Shown piece by piece: positions 19,563 through 29,704 of a DNA stretch of 64,000 nt. Under the pieces are notes generated by a model. The model worked only from the letters and a program-made list of their open reading frames with translations, searched no databases and was not told the origin of the DNA. Both the position numbers and the translations under genes were made by a program. The stretch lies in the NCBI GenBank assembly GCA_003506435.1, contig DOAQ01000037.1, positions 124,001-188,000 on the forward strand, read 5' to 3'. The DNA is from Prolixibacteraceae bacterium. GTDB taxonomy: Bacteria > Bacteroidota > Bacteroidia > Bacteroidales > Prolixibacteraceae. Each line of letters opens with the position of its first letter. Position 1 is the first letter of the stretch.

Positions 19563-19586
19563 TATAAACAATCTGAATAATCCGGC

Positions 19587-20606
19587 ATGAGCAAAAGACT
19601 TGTTTCCCTGAAGGATATGGCAAAAGAACTGGGTGTTTCCATTTCAACGGTTTCGAGGGCACTGAAGAACCATCCGGATATCAGTCCTGAAATGACTGCC
19701 CGGATTCAGCAACTGGCCTGCGAACGCGAATACTCGCCCAACCCACTTGCCATGGGATTGCTGAAACAGCAGACCAAAATGATCGGGGTAATTGTGCCCG
19801 ATCTGGTTACTCATTTTTATTCATCCATTATTTCAGGAATTGAAAGTATTGCCAAACAGCATGGTTACTACATCCTGATCTCGTCGTCGAATGAATCGTT
19901 TGAAAAAGAAACTGAATCGGTACAAAACCTGTTGAACACAAGGGTTGAGGGCCTGATCGTTTGCCTGAGCCAGGAAACCAGTTCATTTGAACATTTTGAG
20001 CCGCTGCTGAGAAATGAAATTCCACTGGTTTTTTTCGACCGGGTGTGCATGACCGACCAAGTGTCAAGCGTAGTTGCCAACAATGTGGAAGCAGCCCGTT
20101 CAATAACCTGTCATTTTTATGAGAATGGTTGCCGGCGGATTGCCTATATTGCCGGCCCAGGGCATCTGAATATCAGCAAAGAACGATTGGACGGGTATTG
20201 GCAGGGGCTGAAGGATTGCGGGCTGAAAATTGACCCTGATCTGCTTGAAGGCTGCAACCTCAGCGCCGGCGAAGCAATTAAAGCGACAGCCCGGCTGCTC
20301 GATTCGGGTGCAAAGCCCGATGCCATTTTTGGGATCAACGATACTGTGGCCTTTGCAGCCATGAAAGAAATAAAACGGCGCGGATTACAGATACCGGACG
20401 ATATTGCATTAGTTGGTTTTACCGACGAGTTCCATGCCACTGTGGTTGACCCGCCCCTGACATCCATCACCCATCCAACTTTTGAGATGGGGCAGGAGGC
20501 GGCCCGGCTTTTCTTCCGGCAAGTCGAGAACCCCGGAGCGCCGCCGGTTCAAGCAATATTAAAAACCCGGCTGGTTATACGGAAATCGTCGGTCAGAAAA
20601 GATTAA
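19587..20606 (+). CDS. LacI-family transcriptional regulator
   Basis: A 339-residue DNA-binding repressor/activator. The N-terminal HTH (VSLKDMAKELGVSISTVSRA at 6-25, hinge helix PNPLAMGL near 50) is followed by a periplasmic-binding-protein-like sugar sensor (IGVIVPDLVTHFYSSIISGI, FFDRV, IFGINDTVAFAAM, VGFTDE). It is transcribed away from the GDP-mannose epimerase operon, with inverted repeats in the shared space, so it most likely controls that operon in response to a free sugar or sugar phosphate. It is the only plus-strand gene between 12.6 kb and the end of the window. Confidence 0.9.
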   Translation: MSKRLVSLKDMAKELGVSISTVSRALKNHPDISPEMTARIQQLACEREYSPNPLAMGLLKQQTKMIGVIVPDLVTHFYSSIISGIESIAKQHGYYILISSSNESFEKETESVQNLLNTRVEGLIVCLSQETSSFEHFEPLLRNEIPLVFFDRVCMTDQVSSVVANNVEAARSITCHFYENGCRRIAYIAGPGHLNISKERLDGYWQGLKDCGLKIDPDLLEGCNLSAGEAIKATARLLDSGAKPDAIFGINDTVAFAAMKEIKRRGLQIPDDIALVGFTDEFHATVVDPPLTSITHPTFEMGQEAARLFFRQVENPGAPPVQAILKTRLVIRKSSVRKD

Positions 20607-20802
20607 TTTCGGTTCGAAAAACAAGCTCCACGAATTATTGCCTCAAAATTTGAAACTGTAATACCTTGTCTTGCTCCTAAAAACATTCTTTCCAATACCT
20701 GCTTGGTCGAAGGAATACCAAAAAACCTATTCAAAAGCAAAAAAAGCTCATTGCTCCAGTTTATTTTTAACATCTTCATATCTAATCCTCACATGATCTG
20801 GA

Positions 20803-22029
20803 TTATTGATTGTTGGCAATATCATCAAAATAATCTTTAAACTGCCGGATTAATTGATTGTCTTTTTCCGGGTCAAACCCACACGCTTTCCGCAGAGTAT
20901 ATTCTACTCCATTTACAAAGTAGTTGTCAAATAGGACATCCTGGAGTGAAGGATTCTCGTTTTCATCGGTTGCCCGGAAGAAAAAGGCATAAGCCATCGC
21001 CTTTAATATTTTATCGTATGGCTTCACTAGTTTTTGGGCCAGCCGGATTATACCGACAAAACGGTCATCCGGTCCCAGTTTCCGGGGACGGTCCTGCCCA
21101 ACCCGAAAAATTGTGTCCTTCAGCGCCTTGTTCTGAAACCGGAAAAGCAAGTCATTGATATGCTCTTCCAGATCAGCTATTGAATAGTCAGCAGGATAAA
21201 GAGTTTGCAAAACAGATGAAGACTGGAGCATGACTTCTTTTGTAAATTTATATACTTCCGGATCGTCCAGCACTTCGTACAGGTAGTTCAGTTCCGGGTG
21301 TATAAAGTGCCCAAAATAAGCAGCAGTAGCATGGCCCAGGTTGTGAATAAATGCTTTGCGGTCGACCCAGGCTTTGATGTTATCTTTGGGAGCCAGGCCT
21401 TTTACCTGAGGAACAGGCGATTTAAATCCTTTCCGGTCAACAATGAGCGTATTATAGGGTTCGGCAAATACTACCAACGGGTCTTTTTCCAATTCGGTCA
21501 GGGGAATGATAGGAACCATTTTACCAATGCTCGTTTCGACCAGTCCCACAAGGGTTTCAACCGGGAATCTGGAAGGAAGGTTTTTCATTAGCTGTTCCCT
21601 GACGAAGTCCGCAGCCGATCTCATGTTTTCTGCAAGAATAGTATCAAGAGGTGTTCCGGGGGAGTTCTTCTCCCGTTGCAACAATCCTTTGGCAATAACC
21701 GGGATTATTTTTTCAAGTGCATTCTTTCCGACCGAAATGGCCAGTATTCCGGCAGTTGAAACAGCTTCAATCACTTTTCCCTTATCCAAAGCAGAGATAG
21801 CATGTACATTTGTCACAACGATTTCTTCTTCCTTTTCACCCTCAATAACCACCCGATAGCATCCTTTCCGGTTAAGCCCGTCAATAAGCGACTGGTCAAC
21901 ATCAATGAAAACAACCCGGTAACCCGCACACCCGAAGAGTTGCCCGATAAATGACCGCCCGATTTTACCTGCGCCGAAAATCACGATCTTCCGGCTATCG
22001 ACTTTTAATTTGCCTGATATAGGCTTCAT
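20803..22029 (-). CDS. mtlD: Mannitol-1-phosphate 5-dehydrogenase-like protein
   Basis: A 408-residue long-chain mannitol dehydrogenase family protein, NAD-dependent, expected to interconvert mannitol 1-phosphate (or a related hexitol phosphate) and fructose 6-phosphate. IVIFGAGKIGRSFIGQLF near 16-33 is the family NAD site, and DRKAFIHNLGHATAAYFGHF near 228-247 carries the catalytic Lys and the conserved NxxH. It is the last gene of the mannan/PUL run. Its start overlaps the preceding kinase gene by 35 bases on the same strand, which is long; no better Met is available downstream before the NAD site. Confidence 0.8.
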   Translation of the reverse strand: MKPISGKLKVDSRKIVIFGAGKIGRSFIGQLFGCAGYRVVFIDVDQSLIDGLNRKGCYRVVIEGEKEEEIVVTNVHAISALDKGKVIEAVSTAGILAISVGKNALEKIIPVIAKGLLQREKNSPGTPLDTILAENMRSAADFVREQLMKNLPSRFPVETLVGLVETSIGKMVPIIPLTELEKDPLVVFAEPYNTLIVDRKGFKSPVPQVKGLAPKDNIKAWVDRKAFIHNLGHATAAYFGHFIHPELNYLYEVLDDPEVYKFTKEVMLQSSSVLQTLYPADYSIADLEEHINDLLFRFQNKALKDTIFRVGQDRPRKLGPDDRFVGIIRLAQKLVKPYDKILKAMAYAFFFRATDENENPSLQDVLFDNYFVNGVEYTLRKACGFDPEKDNQLIRQFKDYFDDIANNQ

Positions 22030-23185
22030 AGTATGTTTTAATTTTATTCAGCTTTTCGCCTGCCTTTTTTTCCAAATATGTTCCGCCCATATAAAAACAG
22101 GCAAATCCCCCGGAAACAATTCCCCAGCAACAGGCTTCCAAAATGTCGGGCTGCTTAATCCCTTTTTGGATTTGATTTACTATTGACGCGATAACCCCGC
22201 CGACGAAATTATCGCCGCATCCGGTGGTATCCCCGTTTTTATTGTGTTTTAGCTCATCCGTAACTTTTTGTGATACGGGCATCTCTGTTAAGCCTAACGG
22301 TTCAAAAAACTGACCGTTGGAATACACGGTAATATTTTTAGACCCATTAGTGATGATCAGCGCCGGAACTTTTCTCTCCCGAAAAAACCGGATCGCTGCT
22401 TCTGCTGTGGATTCCCCGCTCAGGCGCAATGCCTCTTCATTATTGGCAATAAGCAGATCGGTGTACTGATAACTTTCATCGCTGTTTCCCAAAGGCCATC
22501 TTTGTCCGGCATTTAATTTTTCATTACGGAAATCGAAAACCGTATTTACGACCGTGATGCTCCCATTCCGTTTTACCTTTCTCAAAAGCCCGGTCAGGTT
22601 ATCGTGTATAGATGGGACCAGCGCTGTTCCTCCAAAAACCACAATATCGGAATTGAAAAAATCATCATCCAGATCGTCCGGGGCAAAATCCCGGGCTGCA
22701 CCGATGGAATTGATGAATATTCGTTCACCATGACCATTATCATAACTGGAGTCAGAAAGGACTACTGTTGATGGGGTAATATTTTCAATATGTTTAAAAT
22801 CATAAAGTATCACCGGGGTTTTCTGAAGCGAGTAAAGCAGATATTTACCGGCATCATCGTTTCCACATCGTCCATAAAATCTGATTTCACAATGTTCAGG
22901 GTCAGTTAATTGGGCCGCATGAATCAATGAAACGATAGACGGACCACCAATATTCTTCTTATCCGGCTTTCTCCCGCCCGTAATTTTAGTGATTACCGTT
23001 TCGAAAGGTAATCCGGCAAATTCCACGAATTCCTCATTAAAAACCAGGTGGCCCGGGGTCAGCCCTCCGTCCCCGCGCTTTAGCGAGAGAAAAGGGAGAA
23101 ACGGATCACTGGCAAAATCGATATCCTTGTATAAAATATCAACGAGGCAACATCCAACTCCTGAAACTATAATTTTTTTAGACAT
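21995..23185 (-). CDS. PfkB-family carbohydrate kinase
   Basis: A 396-residue ribokinase-like kinase, longer than a typical fructokinase. The first PfkB element appears as IGGPSIVSLIHAAQL (around 78), and the second as GDTTGCGDNFVGGVIASI near 318, with the catalytic Asp in GCGD. Its place between the D-mannose/lyxose isomerase and the MtlD-like gene suggests that it phosphorylates fructose or a pentulose made by the isomerase. The substrate is not readable from sequence. Cytoplasmic. Confidence 0.8.
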   Translation of the reverse strand: MSKKIIVSGVGCCLVDILYKDIDFASDPFLPFLSLKRGDGGLTPGHLVFNEEFVEFAGLPFETVITKITGGRKPDKKNIGGPSIVSLIHAAQLTDPEHCEIRFYGRCGNDDAGKYLLYSLQKTPVILYDFKHIENITPSTVVLSDSSYDNGHGERIFINSIGAARDFAPDDLDDDFFNSDIVVFGGTALVPSIHDNLTGLLRKVKRNGSITVVNTVFDFRNEKLNAGQRWPLGNSDESYQYTDLLIANNEEALRLSGESTAEAAIRFFRERKVPALIITNGSKNITVYSNGQFFEPLGLTEMPVSQKVTDELKHNKNGDTTGCGDNFVGGVIASIVNQIQKGIKQPDILEACCWGIVSGGFACFYMGGTYLEKKAGEKLNKIKTYYEAYIRQIKSR

Positions 23186-23246
23186 TAGATTTTAGATTTT
23201 TAGACATTAGACAAAAATCAGAGTTAAACCACATGTTAATGATACA

Positions 23247-23921
23247 TTACAGGAATTTTTTATAGTCTGAAACCAACAGGTGCAAGGGTTTTTCGTCTTC
23301 TTCGATGACCGGGAACCGCCCGATTGGTTCATAGAAACAGTTGTCCAATGCATCGTCGTTGACCATACTGACTTCTCCAACCAGTACCTGACCTTTCCCG
23401 GGCTCCCCGTAAAAACGGTGGTACATGCCCTGTTCCAGGCAGATGCTTTCACCGGGGGCAAGAACAACTTTTCCACCTGCTTCAACCGTTCCTTTTACAC
23501 CATCTTTCGTGAAGTTTATCGGCGTAGTATCAAACTGATTATCGGGTGTGGAATTATACAATTCTATGGCCAGGTTGCCACCACCGCGGTTGATAATGTC
23601 TTCCATTTTTGACCAGTGGTAGTGCATGGGCGTTTCCTGGTTTTCTTCCACGATCATGATTTTCTCGGCATAGGGCTTTTTGTCCACGTTCAGTTTTCCA
23701 TTCCTGAGGGTAAATAAAAATAAACCCCTTCTATAAAAATCTCCTGAACCAAAATCGGTGATGTCCCAGCCCAGCATATTTTCCCTGATTTTCTGCGTAC
23801 TTTCTTTAACTTGCTTCCAGTCGTCCATGCCCCAGTAAGCCCAGGGAGGAAGCATAAATTGTTTTTCAGCCATAAATGCTTTGGCATTTTTCAAAATTCG
23901 GTTGATTTCACTTCTTTTCAT
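23247..23921 (-). CDS. D-lyxose/D-mannose ketol-isomerase
   Basis: A 224-residue cupin-type sugar isomerase of the D-lyxose isomerase family, which converts D-lyxose to D-xylulose and D-mannose to D-fructose using Mn2+. The metal site is visible: PMHYHWSKMEDIINRGGG near residues 97-114 supplies two His and the Glu, and GMYHRFYGEPG near 165 supplies the last His. In this mannan-type operon, conversion of mannose to fructose is the likely job, followed by the PfkB kinase downstream (62 bases away). Confidence 0.85.
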   Translation of the reverse strand: MKRSEINRILKNAKAFMAEKQFMLPPWAYWGMDDWKQVKESTQKIRENMLGWDITDFGSGDFYRRGLFLFTLRNGKLNVDKKPYAEKIMIVEENQETPMHYHWSKMEDIINRGGGNLAIELYNSTPDNQFDTTPINFTKDGVKGTVEAGGKVVLAPGESICLEQGMYHRFYGEPGKGQVLVGEVSMVNDDALDNCFYEPIGRFPVIEEDEKPLHLLVSDYKKFL

Positions 23922-23936
23922 TGTTTTAGTTGGTGT

Positions 23937-25100
23937 TTAATTTTCTTTTAGTTTAAATGCACTGTATGTCAGGTAAGCCATAGCGATGAGCAATATGGAC
24001 ATGCCTCCAGTTTGTCCAAAAGAATCGGAAGTGATTCCCATGATTAACGGGATGATTGCCCCACCGGCAACTCCCATTATCAGGAGCCCTGATATTTCGT
24101 TGGCATATTCAGGAAGCCTTCTCAAAGCTGCGGAAAAAATAATGGAGAATATATTCGCTATGGCAAACCCAATGATAAATACCATGGACAGAATGCCCCA
24201 CAGGTTTCCAATCAGCAGCATGACCAGCAGTGCAGGAATGGCTACGAATATGCTCCAGATGAAAAACCTGCGTCCCGATAATTTGACCAGTAGGATAGCT
24301 CCAATAAAAGATCCTACTGTCCTTGCAATGAAATACAAACTGGTTCCCAATCCTGCCTGCTCAAGCGGAATGGAACAACGTTCCATTAAGAATTTGGGAA
24401 TCGTTGTGTTCAGGCCAACATCAATACCTACCACGAAAACAATACCGAGGAAATGCATGAGGATTGTGCCGTCTTTTAACAAGCCGAAGGAATCGCCAAA
24501 TGTTGATGATTTTTGGTTGGTTTTTTCCTCCTGAATGGGGATAAGCATGAGCCACAGTCCTGAGATGACGGTTACTACGGCAAAAAACAGGAAAACCAGT
24601 TTCCAGTTTCCGAAGCTTCCGGCAGCAACCCCGGCAATAATGGGACCAAGGAAGGCAGCAATAGCTTTGATAAACTGGCCCAGGGTCAGGCTGCTTGTCA
24701 ATCGGTCGTCATGAACTACGTTGGTGAGCAGCGGGTTTAATGAAACCTGGATAATGGTGTTCCCGATGCCGAGCAAGCCAAAAGCTACCAGTATCATCGG
24801 AAAGTTGTAGCTAAACAAAGGCAGTAACATCGCCAGCAGGCTGATGCCCATACTTATAACCACCGTACGTTTACGCCCCAGTTTGTTCATTATTATTCCC
24901 GTAGGTACTGATAAAATGGCAAACCACAGGAACAGGGTCATGGGCAACATGTTGGCAAGGGTGTCGCTCAATGCAAAATCCTGTTTCACGTAATTGGTCG
25001 AAATTCCAACCAGGTCGACCAAACCCATGATAAAAAATCCGAACAGTACCGGTAATATTTTGCTTATTGATGACTCGTTTTTCATATTTGTAGTTGTCAA
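23937..25100 (-). CDS. MFS transporter, sugar uptake
   Basis: A 387-residue inner-membrane protein with about 12 hydrophobic segments. GIIMNKLGRKRTVVISMGIS near 68-87 is the MFS motif A loop between helices 2 and 3. It lies 15 bases from the isomerase gene and follows the GH2 enzyme, so it probably carries the monosaccharide released by that enzyme (mannose) or a short oligosaccharide into the cytoplasm. The exact substrate is unknown. Confidence 0.85.
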   Translation of the reverse strand: MTTTNMKNESSISKILPVLFGFFIMGLVDLVGISTNYVKQDFALSDTLANMLPMTLFLWFAILSVPTGIIMNKLGRKRTVVISMGISLLAMLLPLFSYNFPMILVAFGLLGIGNTIIQVSLNPLLTNVVHDDRLTSSLTLGQFIKAIAAFLGPIIAGVAAGSFGNWKLVFLFFAVVTVISGLWLMLIPIQEEKTNQKSSTFGDSFGLLKDGTILMHFLGIVFVVGIDVGLNTTIPKFLMERCSIPLEQAGLGTSLYFIARTVGSFIGAILLVKLSGRRFFIWSIFVAIPALLVMLLIGNLWGILSMVFIIGFAIANIFSIIFSAALRRLPEYANEISGLLIMGVAGGAIIPLIMGITSDSFGQTGGMSILLIAMAYLTYSAFKLKEN

Positions 25101-25118
25101 GAAATTAAGAGCATTTTA

Positions 25119-27716
25119 TCAATTCATTAAATCATTACCTGTCATCTTGACTTCAACTTTTTCTCCTTTCTTAATATCAACCGTATAAGGAATCCCAGGC
25201 AAAAGGTCAAAACAATTATCAGAAACCTCTGACTCCCCGTCAATATCCACACAAACGCCCCATACATAAGCCGGAGCAGTAATGACAGCTTTGTCGTTAC
25301 TGTATTTAATTGAAATATGAGGTTTTAACAATTCGATGTCTTTAAATCTCGTCAGGAATAGCCGATGCTGTGAGATAATTTTCTCTTGGTCTTGTAATAC
25401 AGCAAATGCACCGTGATTGTTGATTCCAGCTTTTTCGAAAGTCATCTTTTCGAACGATGCAATTACGGTTGAAGTATTGGAGGGCAGTGTAACCGTCTTA
25501 AATTCGTCGACAGGAAACTTTCCATCGGTGCTGAACAGGCCAAAGTGAAGTTTACCTTTCCATGACTGTTGTTTCTCATTTATCCCATAAATGTTAATTT
25601 TGTTACCTTCTTCTGCTACCACCACACAAATTTGTCCAAATGCTCTTCTGACAGGATGGTAAGCAAGTTTTTTCCGGAGATAATAATCCACAATTGTCCA
25701 ACCGTTTGTTACAGGCCATGAGTCGTTGTACATCCAGAATATGGCAGCCGAGCTACTAAATTTCCTGCGGCGATAGTTATTGATATACTCCTGCAACCCT
25801 TCTGCCTGTAACAAGGAGCTACCGAAAAGATAGTCATTAAAAGGCACCTGATCATAGATTTTGCCTAAATGAAATTCGAAAGACCTGTATGATACTCCCA
25901 GTTCATTATCCCAGTAATTAATCAGGTTGTCATGAAAATCCCATGCAAAAGACCTTATCTTTTGCTGATCTTTGGGTAACATCTGCCTGATTGTTGCAGG
26001 CGAAGAAGCTCCCAACACGCCACCTTCGTCAGCAAAACGGTCCACATATTCCCGATAGGCACGAAAATCAACATCGTCTTTTCCGATGCTTACCCCCCAG
26101 GGATGTTGATCGCCAAAGTAAGGGCTTTGAGGATTTTCATAGTTCCCGGAATACGGAGAAGTTGGCCAATAAAAAACTCCGGTAGGTATTTCCGCTTTGA
26201 TAATTCCAGGGATTAAATGGTGGTAGAGTCCGTAATCAGCCATGGGAGGTTGGGTTTTGCCATCAGCTTTTTGCTGCCAAATTGCCTCTATTTCGTTATT
26301 ACCCATCCATACGATCAGAGAAGGATGATAGCTGAACTCCCTTACCACCCATGTGATTTCTTTTCTGACCAAGTAGGTAAACGAGATATCATCATACGGG
26401 TAAATCGAACAGGCAAACATAAAATCGTGTGATACAAGCAGACCTTTTTCATCACAAATATCCAGTAAATCATTACCTGCATAAACACCGCCACCCCATA
26501 TCCGTACCATGTTGAAATTGGCATTTACAGCCAGGGTCACAAGCGAGTCAAGATGCTCTTTTGTCACCTTACTGTACACCATATCGGCAGGCACCCAACA
26601 AGCGCCTTTCATAAAAACAGGGCGGTTGTTTACTTTTATAGTGAAGTAAGTTCCCTTTTCCGGATGTGGTGATTGATCAACCTCAACCTTGCGCACGCCA
26701 ATTCTTTTTGTTGTTGAGCCAACCAACACGCCATCGGCACTTACATCGATTTTTAGTGTGTAACGGTATTGGTTACCCTGCCCCACAGGCCACCACAGTT
26801 GGGGCTTTTCGATTACCAAACTCAGATTGTATGGATTCAATCCTAAACTCAATGGAAAACTTTTATTGATTTTTTGATTAGTCTCTATTATTGATGCAGT
26901 TATTTCTACCAATTTACTTTTTTCAATTCCCTCTATAAAATTCTGAACTGAGATCGTGGCTTTTTGCAAGTCGTCATTAACATTTTGAGTGATCACCACC
27001 TGATCGACTCTAAGGGTGCTTCCCCATTCCAAACGTACATCTCCGGTAATCCCCGCGTTAATGTACCGGGGATTCCAGTCCCAGTTGAACTGATATTGGG
27101 GCTTACGCTGATAATGCCTCTTATCTATACTTTGGATGAACCCATTTATATTGCCATACCTGAACGCTTCCTTTTCCGAAACATCATACAATCCACTTTC
27201 GAGCGTAACTGTTATGATGTTTTCTCCTTCTTCCTTTAACTTTCCTGTTATATTTAACCGGCATGGATAGTGGACATTCTTATGATTGCCAATCCATTGA
27301 CCATTCAAATAAATATCGGCTACTAAATCCAGTTGGTCAAAGACCAGCCACTGTTCCTTTCCTCTCGCTTTTTCAGGCAGCATAAAGGTGCGGTAATATT
27401 GATAATATTGCAGGGCCACCCATTCTGAATAGAGTGCGTTTACCCCAAAATTTGGGTCGCTTATTATACCCAGTTTTTGGAACACGTCATGTATTTCTCC
27501 CGGCACATGTACCTCAACATACCGGTAGGGGTCAAGTGCCGGATCTTGATGTGCAAGAGCTTCGGTTGTCCTTGGACCGTGCGTTCCATCCGCCCATGTG
27601 AGCAGCCATTTACCTGAAAGACTATAGCTGTTTTTTGGAAACTGAGCAAACAAGTTGCTTGCAGCCATTAGCATAAAAGTAAATAAAAAGACAAGTTTTA
27701 CATTTTTTGTATTCAT
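25119..27716 (-). CDS. GH2 beta-mannosidase-like glycoside hydrolase
   Basis: A secreted retaining exo-hydrolase that takes beta-mannosyl units off oligosaccharide ends. ATG 27716 is preferred: it starts a good signal peptide (MNTKNVKLVFLFTFMLMAA, cut after NLFAQ), whereas the open frame back to 27869 would run into the GH16 gene. Domain order is jelly roll (YLNGQWIGNHKN), Ig-like, then the barrel with IVWMGNNEIEAIW (acid/base Glu in NNE) and FADEGGVLGASSP (Glu at the nucleophile position). FWMYNDSWPVTNGWTIVDYY is diagnostic of mannosidase-type GH2 rather than beta-galactosidase. Confidence 0.85.
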   Translation of the reverse strand: MNTKNVKLVFLFTFMLMAASNLFAQFPKNSYSLSGKWLLTWADGTHGPRTTEALAHQDPALDPYRYVEVHVPGEIHDVFQKLGIISDPNFGVNALYSEWVALQYYQYYRTFMLPEKARGKEQWLVFDQLDLVADIYLNGQWIGNHKNVHYPCRLNITGKLKEEGENIITVTLESGLYDVSEKEAFRYGNINGFIQSIDKRHYQRKPQYQFNWDWNPRYINAGITGDVRLEWGSTLRVDQVVITQNVNDDLQKATISVQNFIEGIEKSKLVEITASIIETNQKINKSFPLSLGLNPYNLSLVIEKPQLWWPVGQGNQYRYTLKIDVSADGVLVGSTTKRIGVRKVEVDQSPHPEKGTYFTIKVNNRPVFMKGACWVPADMVYSKVTKEHLDSLVTLAVNANFNMVRIWGGGVYAGNDLLDICDEKGLLVSHDFMFACSIYPYDDISFTYLVRKEITWVVREFSYHPSLIVWMGNNEIEAIWQQKADGKTQPPMADYGLYHHLIPGIIKAEIPTGVFYWPTSPYSGNYENPQSPYFGDQHPWGVSIGKDDVDFRAYREYVDRFADEGGVLGASSPATIRQMLPKDQQKIRSFAWDFHDNLINYWDNELGVSYRSFEFHLGKIYDQVPFNDYLFGSSLLQAEGLQEYINNYRRRKFSSSAAIFWMYNDSWPVTNGWTIVDYYLRKKLAYHPVRRAFGQICVVVAEEGNKINIYGINEKQQSWKGKLHFGLFSTDGKFPVDEFKTVTLPSNTSTVIASFEKMTFEKAGINNHGAFAVLQDQEKIISQHRLFLTRFKDIELLKPHISIKYSNDKAVITAPAYVWGVCVDIDGESEVSDNCFDLLPGIPYTVDIKKGEKVEVKMTGNDLMN

Positions 27717-27783
27717 TATAATCATCGATATTTTGTTTCTAACTGAAAAATAAATAACCTTAATTCTTATTAATTCTGTTTTT

Positions 27784-29301
27784 TTACTCTTTTTTATAGA
27801 CTCTAACGTAGTCGATTTCGAAGTTGTCGGGCAGGGAATTGTTATCAACAAACGGTCCTCCCCAGCCACCAGTCCTGCAACTGACTATGATGTACAACGG
27901 TCCAACGGGTACATCATTTCCAGTATATTCATATACTTTTGTTCCGTCAACATGCATAGTAATTTTCCCCGGTTGCCAGTCCAGAGCATACGTATGGAAG
28001 CCATCGGCAAGGCCCGGCACCCAAATGCCCGGCTTTCTATAATTAATTTTGGGAGTGACCCAGTGATAGTGAATATTGAAGAAAATCCTATCGTTGAATT
28101 TTGACAGGGACTCAAAAATATCTATTTCTGCAGCGCCGGGGCTTCCCTTAACCGGAAATAACCAGAAACCTGCCCAAATTCCGAAGGTTTTGGGCATTTT
28201 ACAACGAATTTCGAACCAACCGTACTCCTGTTCGAACTTGTTGAATGAGGCAATCACCGGAGCGGTATAATTCTTAACAGCTTCACCAAGGTAACCATCG
28301 TTGAAAGTGATATCCTTATTTCTGCGTTCTTCGATACGAAGATTGAGGATACCGTTTTTTATTTCGTAAGGATAAAATTCCTGTACCAGGCTATCTGGAA
28401 CAATAGCACCCCTGGTTCGGGCTATGTTCCAAAGGTTCTTATTCAACTCGTTTCCGTCAAACTCATCCTGAAAGGTTAAACTGTAACCCGGCTTGCCAAC
28501 CGGTGCTGGTGTTGTTTCACCATTGGGAATATCATAAGTTTCAACGAACGATCCTTCGGGTGGCCGTTCCGTTTTTGGATAAATAATAACGTTGTCAATA
28601 GCAACTGCATCTCCGGGTGCAAAACTATACATTGGATCTTCACGCCCCATAACAAGTACCGACAGGCAGTTTACTTCTTCTGCCGGGTTGCGGAAAGCAC
28701 ATTTCGATCCCTTAAGAACCCCGTCAATCCATACATCATAACACTGGTTGGGTACATCAACAACAAATTTCAGATGATACCACCTAGACAATTCCGGGGT
28801 AATTTTGGTATCCTGCCATCCTTTGTTGTAATACTTAAATGGCTGGGGTGTCGTTCCCGATCGGTTGTCACGCATAAAACCTACCGGAAGTTTTTCATAA
28901 TCTTCATACCAGGTATCCCCTGCAATGCTTATCCTGAATAAAGCCTGAGGGGTACTAAGCATACATACATCCATCTCTGCAGTGAATACTCCTGTTTGCG
29001 GTGAAAAAAGCCTGCGCAGGCATACCACTCCGTCGCGTCCATCAACCATAAGCCCTTTCCCTCCGTCTTTTCCTTGCTGAATGGAAACCAGTCCCGGCGG
29101 ATTCGTACATCTGTCCCAGCCTTCCTGTATCCCTATCTGTCCGGACATTGCATCAAAAGTATCCATGACCATGAATCGCTCTTTGGGAAGTTCAGGTTCA
29201 GGTTTGTTTTCGGGATTATCTTCCTGATCTCTACAATTCTGGCACAAAACACTTACTCCGAGCAAAATGAAAAATATATTGAATATTATTACAGACCTCA
29301 T
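27784..29301 (-). CDS. GH16 endo-hydrolase with N-terminal lectin-like domain
   Basis: A 505-residue secreted protein that should cut beta-1,3/1,4-glucans or galactans. The N-terminus is a signal sequence (IFFILLGVSVLCQ; a Cys follows at QNC, so lipidation is possible). Residues about 40-250 form a LamG-like beta-sandwich, probably carbohydrate binding. The catalytic GH16 domain covers about 270-505 and carries the ExDxxE box as AAEIDIFES near 392. Laminarinase, licheninase and agarase/porphyranase are all GH16; the subfamily cannot be fixed by eye. It precedes the GH2 gene by 67 bases. Confidence 0.9.
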   Translation of the reverse strand: MRSVIIFNIFFILLGVSVLCQNCRDQEDNPENKPEPELPKERFMVMDTFDAMSGQIGIQEGWDRCTNPPGLVSIQQGKDGGKGLMVDGRDGVVCLRRLFSPQTGVFTAEMDVCMLSTPQALFRISIAGDTWYEDYEKLPVGFMRDNRSGTTPQPFKYYNKGWQDTKITPELSRWYHLKFVVDVPNQCYDVWIDGVLKGSKCAFRNPAEEVNCLSVLVMGREDPMYSFAPGDAVAIDNVIIYPKTERPPEGSFVETYDIPNGETTPAPVGKPGYSLTFQDEFDGNELNKNLWNIARTRGAIVPDSLVQEFYPYEIKNGILNLRIEERRNKDITFNDGYLGEAVKNYTAPVIASFNKFEQEYGWFEIRCKMPKTFGIWAGFWLFPVKGSPGAAEIDIFESLSKFNDRIFFNIHYHWVTPKINYRKPGIWVPGLADGFHTYALDWQPGKITMHVDGTKVYEYTGNDVPVGPLYIIVSCRTGGWGGPFVDNNSLPDNFEIDYVRVYKKE

Positions 29302-29435
29302 TTGTTTTATATTATATTTTTTTAAAATTCAATTGATAATTCATAACATATACAGCAACCATAGCATAAAAAAAGCTTTCCTTGCTTACAGATACCGAAT
29401 CGATATAATGTTCTACTTTTTCAGGCCATACCGCT

Positions 29436-29704
29436 TCAGGGAAAGCCTGGCATGAACTCAAATGAGTGGGACGTCCATTCGGACTTCAGGGGGATCGTTC
29501 CTGTATTATATTCACCATAAAAAAACGGGGTGGAACGGGCTTCCCGTCCACATGAATCAGAGGCCCGCCACGTGTCTCGTAGACACGTACGACGACACTG
29601 CCAGTCAAATCTTTATCATTTTTGCTGGACTGCCCGACAACGCAAAAAGAAAATAGGGTTAAATATAAGAATGCAATTGTGCCAATATGGGGTAATGTGT
29701 ACAT
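29436..29704 (-). pseudogene. Truncated, frameshifted secreted protein gene
   Basis: ATG 29704 begins a signal peptide (MYTLPHIGTIAFLYLTLFSF, cut after VVGQ) and then VVVRVYETRGGPLIHVDGKP, an N-terminus known from secreted glycosidase-type proteins. The frame breaks in a run of seven A (29519-29525; T on the coding strand). Adding one T restores PPRFFYGEYNTGTIPLKSEW and then SFEFMPGFP, which keeps the family pattern, before a TGA at 29436-29438. Nothing of the catalytic part remains before the GH16 gene. So it is a 5' remnant with at least two lesions. Confidence 0.75.

Noticed and set aside
27717..27869. N-terminal extension of the GH2 gene
   Set aside because: It would overlap the end of the GH16 gene and put about 50 residues before a clear signal peptide; ATG 27716 is preferred.
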